Assembly: GCA_963920525.1 (NCBI GenBank) | Contig: OY986438.1 | Location: forward strand, 177,873,093-177,937,092 | Direction of reading: 5' to 3' | Source of the DNA: Dichetophora obliterata | Lineage: Eukaryota > Arthropoda > Insecta > Diptera > Sciomyzidae | DNA: 64,000 nt | Shown here: positions 1 through 11,400 of the stretch, piece by piece | How the letters are laid out: every line of letters starts with the position of its first letter | Numbering within the stretch: the first letter of the stretch is position 1 | The notes under the pieces: model-generated | The model's input: only the letters and a program-made list of their open reading frames with translations | Database searches by the model: none | What the model was told of the DNA's origin: nothing | Made by a program: the position numbers and the translations under genes

Positions 1-424
1 ATAAGTATAATAACAACTGTATCATAATAAAGTATCATGTTAACTAATGCAAAATTCCGCTTTATTTTAAGGGACAACAACTTCAATATTTCCCTGATTT
101 TTGTAATTCGCCGACAGTTTGTGTTTTCGTCAAAGCACTTTTGCTATCAATGTTGTTATGTATATTATTTCAACAAAATCACAACAGTGCGAATGGCTTT
201 AACTTTTATTTATGTATTTTGGAATCTTGAGTAGTGGATTAAAAACCACCAGAGACATATTTTTTTTTTCTTGATGGCTCTTAGTTTTGCTTTGTTTTTT
301 TTAGCGATTTTGTTCTGTTTTTTGCATTAATTGCTTATAATAACAAAGTGAACACGTCAATTTTCTAATTATGTGCTCGTACGTTTATTCTTAATAAAGT
401 AAATTAAGCGACGATTAGTTAACT
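1..424. other. AT-rich sequence without a gene
   Basis: Only short chance reading frames and T-rich runs are visible. I see no splice-flanked exon, RNA gene or repeat boundary here. Confidence 0.6.
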
Positions 425-690
425 GCTGTGATGGTCGAATGGGTAAGCAGATGCACTTGCACTCACGTGGTCGAGGTTCAAGTCTCAGAATAATAGTAAC
501 TTTTTAACTGCTGGCAACAGTGCTTGGAAATTGAGCAGACATGTTCGCCTCTATACCGCTTATATCTTTTTTCTATAAGCATGTCCTAGAACGGCATGTC
601 TGTTAAATAAACTGCCGTAGCAGCAATGAGGCAGCAATGTCTTCGTCCAGACAGACTTAAATGAAAACGTCTTTAATTTAATAAACAATC
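425..690 (+). repeat. tRNA-derived SINE-like sequence
   Basis: An A-box-like motif (TGGTCGAATGGG, 432-443) is followed by a B-box-like motif (GGTTCAAGTCTC, 475-486) at tRNA-like spacing. These are the two internal RNA polymerase III promoter boxes of a tRNA. No clean cloverleaf or acceptor stem can be drawn, so this is not a working tRNA gene. About 200 bp of unrelated sequence follows, the usual layout of a tRNA-derived SINE. The 3' boundary is approximate. Confidence 0.45.
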
Positions 691-1809
691 AAAACAGTTC
701 TTGAGCTTAATTAGTTTTTAAGGTCTTTTTACTTAAATATAAAATTTTTTATTTATTTGGAAATATAATTTGTATTTATTTTTTGCAACCTTGAAATGCT
801 GGCTTTTGATATCATTTCCTTTACTGCAATTTTCCAGAAATTTCTTTTCGGTGTTCCTTAAGGCCATGTGCAACACTAAAAATCTTAAAAATTTGTTTCG
901 GTATAAAAAATATTTAAGTATCGGGAAAATCTTTTAACTTATAAACGAGCAAAGAACATATTTTTGTTCAATTCATATCATTAAAAAATATTAATTTCTC
1001 TTTTGCTGCCATATCTATGCTTTTATATTCAAAAAAATTGAATGAAAAGCTTAATTTTCTTTTTAAATAAACCAGTAGTGAGTCTCCAGTACTAAAATTG
1101 CTCAAAACTGCACAAAAATGCAATTCGGTGGACGCCAAAATTGATTCGGACAAAAAAAAAAAGAGAGTATTTTCAATCGAATGGATTTTTTATATATGTT
1201 TTAATTTTGCTATCGTGATCTGGGGTAGGTTTTTCCCATAAAGATCGAGAGACTCTAACATGTATGCATTTTAGTTATTTGACTAAAATAAAAAGATTTT
1301 TTAACAAATAAGCTTTTGTTTTGTTGTCAGATTGTTGACTATGGGCTAACTTTTTGTCACCCATAACAATATTTTGAGACAAAAGTTGTTTAAAAAAACA
1401 AAAAAAAAATATATTTTTTTTAAATACGTTTGACCATCACAGCCTTTAAGTTTTCGTCTAGCTCTCCTCTACAGTAAACAAAAATTTGACAATTCATTGG
1501 CAGAAAATTAATTTTTACAAGCATTTGTGAAAAGTATTGCTCTCAAGAGTGGATTTTTTTGAACTTTGCCATTTATATGGGAAATTAAGGTCAATCGAAA
1601 AAAAAATCATAATATTCGAATTCTACGGAAAATTACAGTATGGAAAATGTCGCCATTCATTGTGGTGAAATTTTTCCTAAATTGGTGGAGTAGTGTAATA
1701 AGAACAGCTTGGTAATTTTCTGATAGAGTTTGTACTTTGGAAATATAAGGATTTGGCATGCTGCTTGATTGGCGATGCAAGAACCAAACCAAACGAAAAC
1801 TGGAAAATA
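691..1809. other. no gene recognised
   Basis: AT-rich sequence with poly-A and poly-T runs. The reading frames are short, overlap on both strands and have skewed composition. The stretch ends at the TA dinucleotide (1808-1809) flanking mariner copy A. Confidence 0.5.
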
Positions 1810-3078
1810 AAGGGTCCGCCAAATAACTTTTTTTTTGAAAATTCTATAAAAAAAACTACTGGATATTTTCTCAAATTTCTTTTTTTATTTGAAAGTACAA
1901 TCTTTCCGGTTAGTAATGAATTTCAATCAAATGGCTGCCTCGGCTGGCCATGCAGTAGCCTACACGATCGGTCCAATTTTTAAGCACATTATCGATTGCG
2001 TGCAGCTGTATTTCACCAATGGCTTCACGAATATTGTCCTTTAAAGCGTCAATTGTCTCTGGCTTGTTGGTGTAACACTTATCTTTGAGGGCACCCCACA
2101 AATAATAGTCCAACGGTGTCAAATCGCAGCTCCGAAGTGGCCAAACGACATCAGCTCTGCGGCTGATAATGCGATCTTCAAAAACAGGGCGCAAATCATC
2201 GAGTGTAGCTTCGGCTGTGTGGCACGTAGCGTCGTCCTGTTGAAACCAAATGCTGCCAATATCCTTCTCTTCAATTTTTGTGAACAAAAATTCGTTCAAC
2301 ATGGCCCGATAACGATCGCCATTGACTGTAGCGGCCACTCCATGATCATTTTCGAAGAAAAATGGCCCAATTATGCCTCTGGACCAAAATCCGCACCAAA
2401 CAGTGACTCGTTTTGGGTGCAGCGGCTTTTCAATGTATGCGTGCGGGTTTTCTGTGCCTCAAATGCGACAATTTTGCTTGTTTACATACCCGCCAAGATC
2501 AAAATGAGCTTCATCAGAAAAGATGATTTTTTGGCAAAATCGGCATCTTCTTAGCGAAGCGAAAACGCATTGGATGGTCAGTTGGCTTCAACTCCTGAAC
2601 CAATTGGACTTTGTACGGCGTCATACCAAGGTCTTTATGCAAAATCGTCTCAATGATGTCTCCAAAATGTTCAATTGTTGGGAACGACGGTGAATTGATG
2701 TTGATGGCGCTTCACGCACACTTTCTGCCACAGCAGCAATATTCTCGGGTGTACGCACTGCTTTTGGCTTTTCACGCTTTGGTTTATCGATGAGGATACC
2801 AGTTTCTTTCACTTTTTTCACAAGATAACGAACATACGGAGCTGACGGTGCTTCTCTTCTTCCAAAATCCGTACGCAATTTTCGCACACATTCGGCAACA
2901 TTACCATAATTTTCAAAGTAATGTCGCAATATTTCCCGGCGTTGTTCAAGCGTATACACAACCATATTCGTTCAGCGGAAAGATAAAAATAATTATCTGT
3001 CAAATCAGACATGAGCTAAGTATTACCATTTACGAAATAAGCACTAGTTGAAAAAAAAACATTAGATGGCGAACCCTG
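1810..3078 (-). mobile_element. mariner-family transposon, rosa-like (DD41D), copy A
   Basis: Terminal inverted repeats lie at both ends: the left outer end reads AAGGGTCCGCC, and the right end on the reverse strand reads CAGGGTTCGCC. Both are flanked by the TA target duplication of Tc1/mariner elements (1808-1809 and 3079-3080). The 1269-bp length fits a full-length mariner. The single reading frame runs on the minus strand and is broken. A deleted relative in the opposite orientation lies at 32541-33457. Confidence 0.92.
1910..2965 (-). pseudogene. DD41D mariner (rosa-type) transposase, broken
   Basis: This would encode the cut-and-paste transposase of the surrounding element, about 350 residues, which is normal for mariners. 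The first ~100 residues form the helix-turn-helix DNA-binding region (starting MVVYTLEQRREILRHYFEN). The catalytic D region follows (FSDEAHFDLGG), then the second D (WFQQDDATCHT) and the third (SCDLTPLDYYLWG). I count 41 residues between the second and third catalytic aspartates, hence DD41D, the spacing of the rosa group. Breaks: a frameshift near 2660-2680, a one-base loss in an A-run near 2540, and TGG changed to TGA in the conserved CRIWG motif. It cannot make an intact enzyme. Confidence 0.9.
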
Positions 3079-3080
3079 TA

Positions 3081-3978
3081 TTTAATGACCTTTTTTGAAT
3101 CGCTTTTAATGTAGATAGAACAATTTGTAACAAAAAATACATGTGCGCCTTCTTGTAAGCTTTCAAATTTTGTTTTCTTAAACTAATTCATATAATTTTT
3201 TGATTGCGAGAAATAGAGATATGCAACAATTTTCCAATATTTTTGATTTTGTAAAAAAAACCAAAAATTTTAGTTTTCTTTCGTTTTTTAAATTTTGAGG
3301 AAAAACATTTTTTTTGTTATTATTTTACGCAAAATTAAAAGTAAGAATTTTCCTGATATTCTAAAATTTTAGAGGTTCTAATGATACCTGTGAAAAAAGG
3401 TTAGACAATTTGGTCAATATTCGCCATATAATAATATTTTGGCAAATATTTTAAATTTGAACGTTGAATATTAAAGGCTGCCTAAAATTAAAGAAAAACA
3501 AACACAAAAAAAAACGAACAAACAAATTTTTGAAAAATTGCGCATTTAGACATAATTGTACGTCAAAGCAGTATCACTTTTTGTAGCTATGACAAATAAT
3601 AAAATCTATTTTAAGGAACAATCGTATTAATATGCAGAATGTGCAACACTGTTTTTTCATAACAACATGCTCTCGCTCTCAAGGTTTATGTATATCTACG
3701 CTCTTCATCTGCTCAAAATTTTTCTTTCCTCTTTCTGCTTCACCGCCGAATTCTTCCAGAAGACGACGAAGTCCAATGCCTGACCTCTGTTGAAGCACGA
3801 GCAGCGTTGCCAGACGTTTTTTAAAAAAACTGTAAATTCCAAAGAAAAAACAACTGTATTTTCAACAAAAAAAACTTTAACCCTAAAAAAAGCAAGTTTA
3901 ATTTTATTGGTATTTATTAATTTTTTAAAATGAAAATAATAAAGAACATTTCATTTATAAAAACATAAACTATAACAT
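3081..3978. other. no gene recognised
   Basis: Mostly AT-rich. A slightly GC-richer patch at about 3640-3815 begins near GCAACACTG and ends near AGCGTTGCCAGAC. This resembles two ends of an old hAT-like insertion, but no target duplication is clear, so it is not called. Confidence 0.4.
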
Positions 3979-3986
3979 AACCGGTT

Positions 3987-4898
3987 CAGTGATGCCAATA
4001 GTAGGGAAAAGAGGCTACATGTAGGGAAGTTCAGCCTTAAATTTGCAATACAGGGAAAAAAGGATAGATTTTCAACATTTACTTAAATGTAGGAAATTTC
4101 AAAAATCTAAAATTTGTGTTTTTATTTAAAAAAAAATTTGTTTTATGTTCGCATATAATTTCTTTAATTGATTTTGAAATTGTTTTTGTATGAAAAATCT
4201 GAGTAAATTAAATCTCTATATATGCTTGAACACAGCCACTGACCTGCTAGACATTTAAAGTACTAAAGTACTTTTTTGCTTGAACATACTCATTTTTCAC
4301 CAAGCTTGCTTAATGGCAATTGTGCGGCGATTTTGATTACATTTTTCCACAAGATTCGATTAACCAATTAAATTGTTATAAAAAAACACAAAATCAGAGT
4401 CTGAATTAATGAATGAAAATCGTAAGTTGCAAATTGACAGTAAAATTATTTTTAGAAACACGAACAATTCTTCCAATTCATCTGCTTCGGAAACGGGCGT
4501 TGCGAAGCAACGTGCTAAGTACATAAAATAAAAATTTAACAACTGCTGGCTGGAGACCGGTGAATTAAATGGATAGCTTGAAAAAATTGAAATAAATGCT
4601 TTCAAGTGTAAGTGTGCAGCTTGAAATAAGATTCTAAGGTGTGGAAAATCTGACCTCCTGAAGCTTTCTTAAAGCAAATTTTAAGAAAAAGACGTAGTTT
4701 CCATTAAAAAGACAAAAGCAATTTAAGAATTTTCCGAAAAAACTCCCAAAAATGGCTTTGCTTTGGGAAAACTTTGAGCTGAAGCTGTGAAAAAAATATG
4801 TAGGGAAACTTGTAGGGAAAAATTATATTTGCCTAGGCAAAAGTAGGGATTTTCTTGAGATGCGGTAGGGATTTTTTATAAATTTCTTGGCATCACTG
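3987..4898. mobile_element. hAT-like non-autonomous element (MITE)
   Basis: A perfect 12-bp terminal inverted repeat, CAGTGATGCCAA, lies at both ends. It is flanked by an 8-bp direct duplication with one mismatch (AACCGGTT at 3979-3986, AACTGGTT at 4899-4906). The 8-bp duplication and CAG-type ends are hAT superfamily hallmarks. The 912-bp interior has no transposase. The motif GTAGGGA recurs near 4001, 4021, 4800, 4812, 4842 and 4865, all in the same orientation; these could be subterminal transposase-binding sites, which is inference. Confidence 0.82.
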
Positions 4899-4906
4899 AA
4901 CTGGTT

Positions 4907-5210
4907 AAACAAAAACTTTAAATAGCATTTGTACTTTTGAAGTTGTCATCTCATGACATTTTTTTAGTATTTTTCTTTGACATGCTGCATTATTTTGACA
5001 ATCGAAAGGGTTTTATATAAAAAATTTCAAATGAAATGCCAAAAAAAGGCAGCCTATTTTTTTCTGATATTGCGAATGAGAACACCTTATTATAATTACA
5101 CCATTCTTTTAAATATATCACATTTCGTTCTTCGTTTTTGAAATTTGATTTGATTAATTTTCGTAAATTGACTTGTCAATTTTTTTGTACATTCAGTTTG
5201 TTTTATCAAA
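4907..5210. other. no gene recognised
   Basis: AT-rich spacer between the hAT-like MITE and the Helitron. Nothing identifiable. Confidence 0.5.
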
Positions 5211-5845
5211 TCTATATATATAAAAATGGTGTAAAAAATGTATAGTAAAACATCAATTGAGAATGGCTGGGCCGATTTGTCTAAAATTTTTTTTCAGTTG
5301 CTTATAATTGCCAGGAGAAGGTTTTTACGAAGGAAAATTTTGGAAAAACCCTCCGGGAAAGTCCGATAGGTGGCGTTGGGGTGGACTTATATCGAAAATT
5401 TAAATTTATGGACCAATTTAACTGAAATTCAGAATGTATGTTTGTTTAATCATAAGAAAATAATTTGTGTATAAATGGACCCGATAGGTGGCGCTGGGGT
5501 GGACTTATATCGAAAATTTGAATTTATGGACCAATTTAACTGAAATTCAGAATGTATGTTTGTTTAATCATAAGAAAATAATTTGTGTATAAATGGACCC
5601 GATAGGTGGCGCTGGGGTGGACTTATATCGAAAATTTGAATTTATGGACCAATTTAACTGAAATTCAGAATGTATGTTTGTTTAATCATAAGAAAATAAT
5701 TTGTGTATAAATGGACACGGTAGGTGGCGCTGGGGTGGACTTATTTCGAAAATTCAATGGCGTGAAAAGTGATTTTGGTATTGCCACAATTTTGAAATGC
5801 AATCCTGGTACGAGGGGGGTAGCGAAGCACACCGGGTTCAGCTAG
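5211..5845 (+). mobile_element. non-autonomous Helitron
   Basis: The element starts TCTATATATATAAAAATG and ends ACCGGGTTCAGCTAG, and sits between a host A (5210) and T (5846). A 5' TC, a 3' CTAG and insertion into AT without duplication are the defining marks of rolling-circle Helitrons. A GC-rich imperfect stem (around GTAGCGAAGCAC) precedes the 3' end, as expected for the terminator hairpin. No Rep/helicase is encoded, so it would need an autonomous partner. The interior holds a 118-bp tandem array. Confidence 0.85.
5363..5760 (+). repeat. 118-bp tandem repeat inside the Helitron
   Basis: The motif GATAGGTGGCGYTGGGGTGG recurs with starts near 5363, 5481, 5599 and 5717, an exact 118-bp period. 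The second and third units are nearly identical. The last unit carries substitutions and breaks off after about 45 bp. Internal minisatellites are common in non-autonomous Helitrons. Confidence 0.93.
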
Positions 5846-6386
5846 TTGAATATAATTTGATGCATTAATAATTTAATAATTTAATATAATTTTTTAAGAG
5901 ATTTTTTGTTCTTAGAATACAAGAAAGTGCGGGAATTTCTGACTTATTTCTAAATATTGTTTTATTAATATAAATTTTGAAAAATATTCTTTCTACATTT
6001 GCTGTGTCTTGCATGAGCAGCAGAAACCATTTTTCTTAAACAAGGAAATGCTTCACTGCCATCACTTTTTTTTATTTTTAAAATAGATTCTCAAAAAACT
6101 TCAATAGTGCATTCAGGATTTAAATTTAAGTCGGTAAAATCATTTGACGTTATTCCCGCTATTAATAATAAGCTTCTTGCAATTCACCAATGCTTACAAC
6201 ATTTGTCAAATGACGACTCCATTGCGATATAGATGGTTGATAATTATAAATATATACCTTAGTTAGAGACAGAAGTTCCACATCTTTTAAAAATGCATTT
6301 AACATTCAAATTTTATTAACTGTTTATCACGTCGCTCAACTCAAAATTTAACGCAATGTTCTCTGAAGTCGATTTGCTCCGATTAA
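5846..6386. other. no gene recognised
   Basis: AT-rich spacer ending in the TTAA target site (6383-6386) of the piggyBac element. No gene or repeat boundary recognised. Confidence 0.5.
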
Positions 6387-6518
6387 CCCTTAAATGCATG
6401 ATTTTTTATTTTTGATTAAAAAAAATTTTAATCATCTACAAAATTAATGTAAGTGAAGGAAAAAATAATATTATAACCACCAAATTCGTATTTTCTTTTT
6501 ATTTTGGAAAAAACATAC

Positions 6519-6541
6519 TGATGTATATCTACATCATCATG
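6519..6541. repeat. piggyBac left subterminal palindrome
   Basis: CTGATGTATATCTACATCAT is a near-perfect palindrome about 130 bp inside the left end. The same motif occurs near the right end at 8694-8714, and a variant (TGATGCAGATCTACATCA) abuts the right TIR at about 9042-9060. This placement suggests transposase recognition sites; that role is inference. Confidence 0.6.
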
Positions 6542-6671
6542 CACAATCATTCCTTGAGTTCTTATAATAACCTGTAAATAGTAATAAATTGTTCAACAAT
6601 GTTGATTGTATTTTAATCCAAGTTTTTATTTATGAAATATGAAATGATGTTCAAAAAATTTTTAAAATAAA

Positions 6672-8540
6672 TTATGTGGTGTGGAATTTTAAAAAACAAT
6701 TATTTTTTGTATTTAAGCATAAAGGCACATTGCATTTTTGGCATGCCCACTGAGTTGTTCCCTTGCACTCCGGTATTTTGCATCGCAATCTGTTGGCAAA
6801 TATAGGCCAGTGATCAACGCCGTCTTTTCTGACATCTTTTGGTAGCAAAGGGTGAGGTTCCCCTCTCGATTTTTTTGTTGCTTGTAAATTTGTTTCAAGC
6901 GAGTTATTACCAGGTCGACCTCTTTTGTTTCCGCTTAATTGTGGACCAATTTTGCAAAGGGTATCAGCCAATTCATTTCGAAACTGACCAAGATTTAGTA
7001 ACTGCTTACTGGAGACACCCCTTGCAATAGCATTTTTTTTCATAAGATGCCAAGAGTTTATTACCGCAAGGTCCAAAATGTGGTAAAATAAGCGAAGGTA
7101 CCACTTTCGGCTCTTGACCCTTATGCGATAGCGACCTAAGTAGCTATCCATAAGGTCAACTCCACCCATATGCATATTATACACTTGGACAATTTTAGGA
7201 TAAGGTATATTCACTTTTTGTTTTAGGCGCTTATCATACCGGCTTATACTGCCCACAGGTTGAGAACCAATATATGTCGACAATAAGGTAACCACTTTGT
7301 TGTCTTTCCACACAGTCGCTGTAAAATCAACCCCGTCATAAAGAGGAGTTCTTTCTTCATACGTTCCTCTAGGAATCGCAGTTTTCATAAGATCCTTCTT
7401 ATCCGGAAGCCGACAGTTTGGCAATCTGTTTTGACGTACGGTCCCAACGCAATGTATACCTTGTTTTGACAAATAATAAGCCAGCGGCAATGAAGTATAA
7501 AAATTATCAAAATATAATATGTGATTTTTCATCCGCGGTATCACTTTGGCTAACCGTACAACAACATTATTCGTGAGTCCTAGGTCTGGCTCATCTGGTA
7601 CCCTTTTATCTTCTTGGCCAGAATAAACTTCAAAACGGTATGCATATCAAGTAAGATTGTATAGCACAAACACTTTGTAGCCCCACTTATGGGGCTTGTT
7701 TGGCAAGTACTGTTTGAGAAAATGACCTATTTTAGTTGAACACATCTGCTCGTCTAAAGAGAGACGCTGGTCAATTGGTATAGATGAAAATGTTTCATTT
7801 AGATGGTCTAAGACAGGTCGTATCTTGTGTAAGCGATCGTGATTTGGGTGATCTCTTGGAAGATGCTTTTCGTTGTTGTTAAAGTGCAACACACTGCTTA
7901 TAGTTTCAAAACGGTTAACTGGCATTGCACTCTTTATTGGTTCATAACCATATTTTTCGTGCCAACAAGAGCGAACACTCGGGAAATGTTGAACTGACAT
8001 AAAAAGCAAAATTCCTATGAATTTTTTTAATTCGTCAACATTTGTTACAAAAGAAGTTGCAGGGTTGCTTTGAGTGGCATAAAGATTAGTTTCATCTAAG
8101 ATTTTTTGAAGGAAGTCTAGAGTAAAAAAGTGGAGAAAACACCTGTATGGGGTGTCTAACTCGGCTACATCTTCATCTAATGTTCCAGGTTCGTGAGTAA
8201 TTGTAGAATCATCATAACATAAATGATTTTTTTTCCAAACAAGGCTGCGTTTGTCAAACAAATTCATGAAGTTGTCTTGGACTTCATTTTGTACAGATGG
8301 GCCATGTGAACCATACTCAGTAGGAAGTGGATCAGTTTCTTCGCCAAGATCGTGGTCAGCGGTTTCTTGTTCACCTAAAGGGTCGGCTTCTTCCGCCAAA
8401 TTTTCAAGAAGGTCCCTAGTGATCGCGTAAAATTGATCTTCGTCATCATTTTCATCTTCTAGCCCATCATCCGAAACGTTACCATCTTCTAAATCAGCTA
8501 GAATCTTTTAAATGTCTTTAGTTTTCAGCGATCGGGACAT
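6672..8540 (-). pseudogene. piggyBac transposase (DDE_Tnp_1_7), two stop codons
   Basis: Start chosen at 8540 (MSRSLKTKDI), giving about 622 codons; piggyBac transposases are usually near 600 residues. The acidic N-terminus is followed by the catalytic core. The three aspartates lie in LSLDEQM (about residue 263), LYFDNFYTSLPLA (about 345) and MGGVDLMDSY (about 462), close to D268/D346/D447 of the cabbage-looper enzyme. The C-terminus has a cysteine-rich zinc-binding domain (CKIPECKG...CQKC...C). The frame is continuous except for TAA at codon 11 (8508-8510) and TGA at codon 298 (7647-7649). No frameshift was seen. An internal start downstream of codon 11 could bypass the first stop but not the second. 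Confidence 0.93.
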
Positions 8541-8693
8541 ACTGTAATAATAAAAATGTCAATTCACAAGAAATTGTTAAAAAAGTAGAATATTAAGGCA
8601 AATTTAACAGTACATATTTATGCAAACATAAAAATATAAACAAGAACTCTCTTTACTACAACATAAAATATTATATACTATACTATATGATAT

Positions 8694-8714
8694 ACTGATG
8701 TATATCTACATCAT
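8694..8714. repeat. piggyBac right subterminal palindrome
   Basis: Copy of the near-palindrome also found at 6519-6541 (ACTGATGTATATCTACATCA). It lies just upstream of the transposase start and may overlap promoter sequence. Confidence 0.6.
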
Positions 8715-9123
8715 ATACAAAATACAGTTTTTCATGCACAAATTCATCAGCATTTAAAAACTTGAAGATAAAATGCATTTTACTTACCTTTTGCTATCCA
8801 AAAACAATTTTTTTACTATATTTTATGTTAATTTTAAATAAATAATCACACTTTTTAAGGCACAACAAAATGAAATTATACACAAACTGAGTTGCTCCTG
8901 TTAAAATTGTCACAGACAATAAAAAAACTTATTGAGCTTTTGTTTGCAAAAGATAACGGAAAATCAGTGATGTCAATTTCATATGTAAAAAAAAAACAAT
9001 GCAAACGTTGCCACATCAAGCGCTATGAAGGTTTTAATATGTGATGCAGATCTACATCACGATGCATTTAAGGGTTAAGGTAATGTCTGTGTTATATATT
9101 ATAATATTTTTTTTCAAATCCGA

Positions 9124-9660
9124 AATTTAACCCTCATGTGTATACGAAAAGTTTCCCCCTTTCGTGTATACGAAGGCACCCGGGTACCCTTATACGATCT
9201 GTATGAGAGAAACTATATGTGAATGAAAAAAATCTGTGTATACCTAAAAATTCCCCTTTCGTGTATACGAAGGTACCCAGGTACCTTTACACTATCTATG
9301 TATGAAAGAAACTAGATGCGAATGAAAAAATCCAAAGTAACTTTGTAATCCTTCATCCTGATTGCATCAGTACGTGATTTTCTAAACGTAAAAAATCGAC
9401 AAAGACCATAACAGTTCGAATTCGCATGTATTTTACGCGGAGGTACCCGGGTACCTTCGTATAAGACGAAGGGGTAGTGCTTAAAAATATTTTATAAAAA
9501 CTTGCCAAAACATTTTCTATACAATATAAATACTTTATTGGAAAAAAAAAATTAATTTTAGGAAGGTACTAAAGATTTCAGTATATAGCTCCTTGGACGA
9601 AAGTTACTTTTTTTTGTTTTAAAATTGCAAAAGGTACCCGAGTACCTAAAAATATGCCTT
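9124..9660. repeat. palindrome-rich repeat cluster
   Basis: GGTACCCGGGTACC or close variants occur near 9177, 9273, 9442 and 9630. Three are adjoined by TTCGTGTATACGAAGG-like sequence. The units near 9155 and 9253 are direct copies; the one near 9440-9476 is inverted. A TTAACCCT at its left edge recalls a piggyBac-like terminus, but no matching right end was found, so the element type is unresolved. Confidence 0.6.
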
Positions 9661-11183
9661 AGAAATCATATCACATTATTTACTTGTACTTGTACATATT
9701 ACTTGAGTGTAACTGCAAACATTTCTTTTCGATTTTTAATCCTATGCAGTTTTGATTTTGCATGTTTATTAGTTTGATTTTGATCTTATATTAGTTTTGT
9801 TTAAATTATTGACATAAAAACGCTCTTGTTTCGAGAAAAATTACTATAAATTTTTTAATTTTTGGGAAAATTTCATTTATGTCTACAAATTTTATACATA
9901 AAACATGATGCCTTCGTCCCAGAAATGAAGTACATTTCCCATAGTTTGTCAAGCAAATAATTTAAATGATGCTGGACTGAGAACAAATTACGTTTGAGCT
10001 TAAAGCTGATGACAATCCAAATGAATTTAGATGAAATAAAAAGGTTTATTCTAATAATAATAAAATTAAATCAAAGCTCAAAATGTCTCAGATAATTTTA
10101 GAGTGTATTTTAATACAAGATGTAAAAAAATTCATAGCATAATTTGTTGATTTTGTGAAATTACTCTTTTTGCACAAAAACGCGGTCAACATCATTTTTC
10201 CCCGTTTTTAAGAGTGTTATTCCCTTTTTCCGTTTTGGGCGGAAAATTCCCGCAAAACGGGAAAATTACGTTTTCTGGCAACACTGGCTTTAAGGCATGC
10301 AAGGCCTTAAGTGTTTTAGGTTTGTTCTTAGAGACGAAATTTGGTTGATGTCTTATTGAAATGGGTTTAACTGATTTATTTTTTTGTGCCTCTTTGAAGC
10401 ATAAAGAAGGGAAGTTCATGTATATGAAAATCAAATAAATCCATTTAAAAAGTTCAAGCAAGCGTTCAAGCACAAAAGATTTACAAAAAATGAAACATTA
10501 TTTTAGAGATCAAAGAATACGAAGGACAACAAGATCAGATGGGTAGCATATTTTGTAATGTTTTTGATTTCGCAGTTATAACATCTGTCATCTTTTTATC
10601 AATCATGACTTGGGGATGACCATGAAGTTCAAATTTAAATCTCTTTAACTATTTGTAAAAACTTTCTTTTCTTATATGTTCTTAAAGAGCTTTGAGTAGA
10701 GATAATTTATATTTTTTATCTTAAACAATAAAGTTTACAGTAAGGTTTGTAAATTACTGCTACTAAAATTGTACATACCTTTATTATGTACACTAAGAAA
10801 AAAACAAAGTGCAAAGAAGAGGATTTTGCACTTAAAAAAATTCATATAATTTTTTTTGTTTGGTTTGAACAACAACTAAATTGTTATTGAAAGAAATGTA
10901 TTACAGCTTTTTAAATTTGAGCAGACTATTGGTTTATTCATTTAAGAATCTTGAATTTGCAATATTCTTCTTTTAAAAAGGTTTTGCATTTGTTGTAGCT
11001 AACAAAAGTTACATTGTTGTTATTAAGACATTTATCTAAAAGTACACTCACAAAACTGGCGATGCTATCAAAACTTCGCTCTTCGAGCCGTAATATTACG
11101 GTTCTCAAAAAATTTAATATGCAAGGCTCTGACAACTTCCATAAGGGCTGTTAGATTCCTGTTTAAGAGATGCTCTGCCGGTT
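9661..11183. other. no gene recognised
   Basis: AT-rich. A short GC-richer stretch near 10200-10290 ends in a reverse-strand CAGTGTTGCCAG, which resembles one hAT-like terminus, but no partner end is visible. Reading frames here are short and unconvincing. Confidence 0.45.
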
Positions 11184-11220
11184 TTGACAATCTCACAGAA
11201 AGTTGTAAGAACTTTTAGTG

Positions 11221-11400
11221 GTGAGAGGAATTCGTTTTTGATAGCCGAATTGTGGAGGGGTCATAACAGCGTCTTTTGCGATGGTGAGAGTAATTCGGTT
11301 TTGACAGCCGAATTGTGGAGGGGTCATAACAGCGCCTTTTGCAATAGTGAGAGGAATTCGGTTTTAATAGCCATAAATCCTTATGTTGAGGTTGTCAGAT
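11221..11400 (+). repeat. 63-bp minisatellite, about 2.7 copies
   Basis: GTGAGAG-led units start at 11221, 11284 and 11347, an exact 63-bp period. A plus-strand frame stays open through all units because 63 is a multiple of three. The predicted peptide repeats ELWRGHNS. Openness is a by-product of the period, so I do not call a gene. Confidence 0.85.

Larger units (their letters stand above)
6387..9074 (-). mobile_element. piggyBac-superfamily transposon, near complete
   Basis: A 13-bp perfect terminal inverted repeat, CCCTTAAATGCAT, is present at both ends, with TTAA duplications at 6383-6386 and 9075-9078. At 2688 bp it has the size of an autonomous element. One long minus-strand frame covers 8540-6672. 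Subterminal near-palindromes of the form TGATGTATATCTACATCA occur at both ends. Only two nonsense changes separate it from an intact frame, so it is probably one of the youngest DNA transposons in the window. Confidence 0.95.

Noticed and set aside
1753..3051. Plus-strand frames inside mariner copy A
   Set aside because: Antisense shadows of the minus-strand transposase.
10190..10290. hAT-like element ending CAGTGTTGCCAG
   Set aside because: Only one terminus seen; no partner end or 8-bp duplication found.
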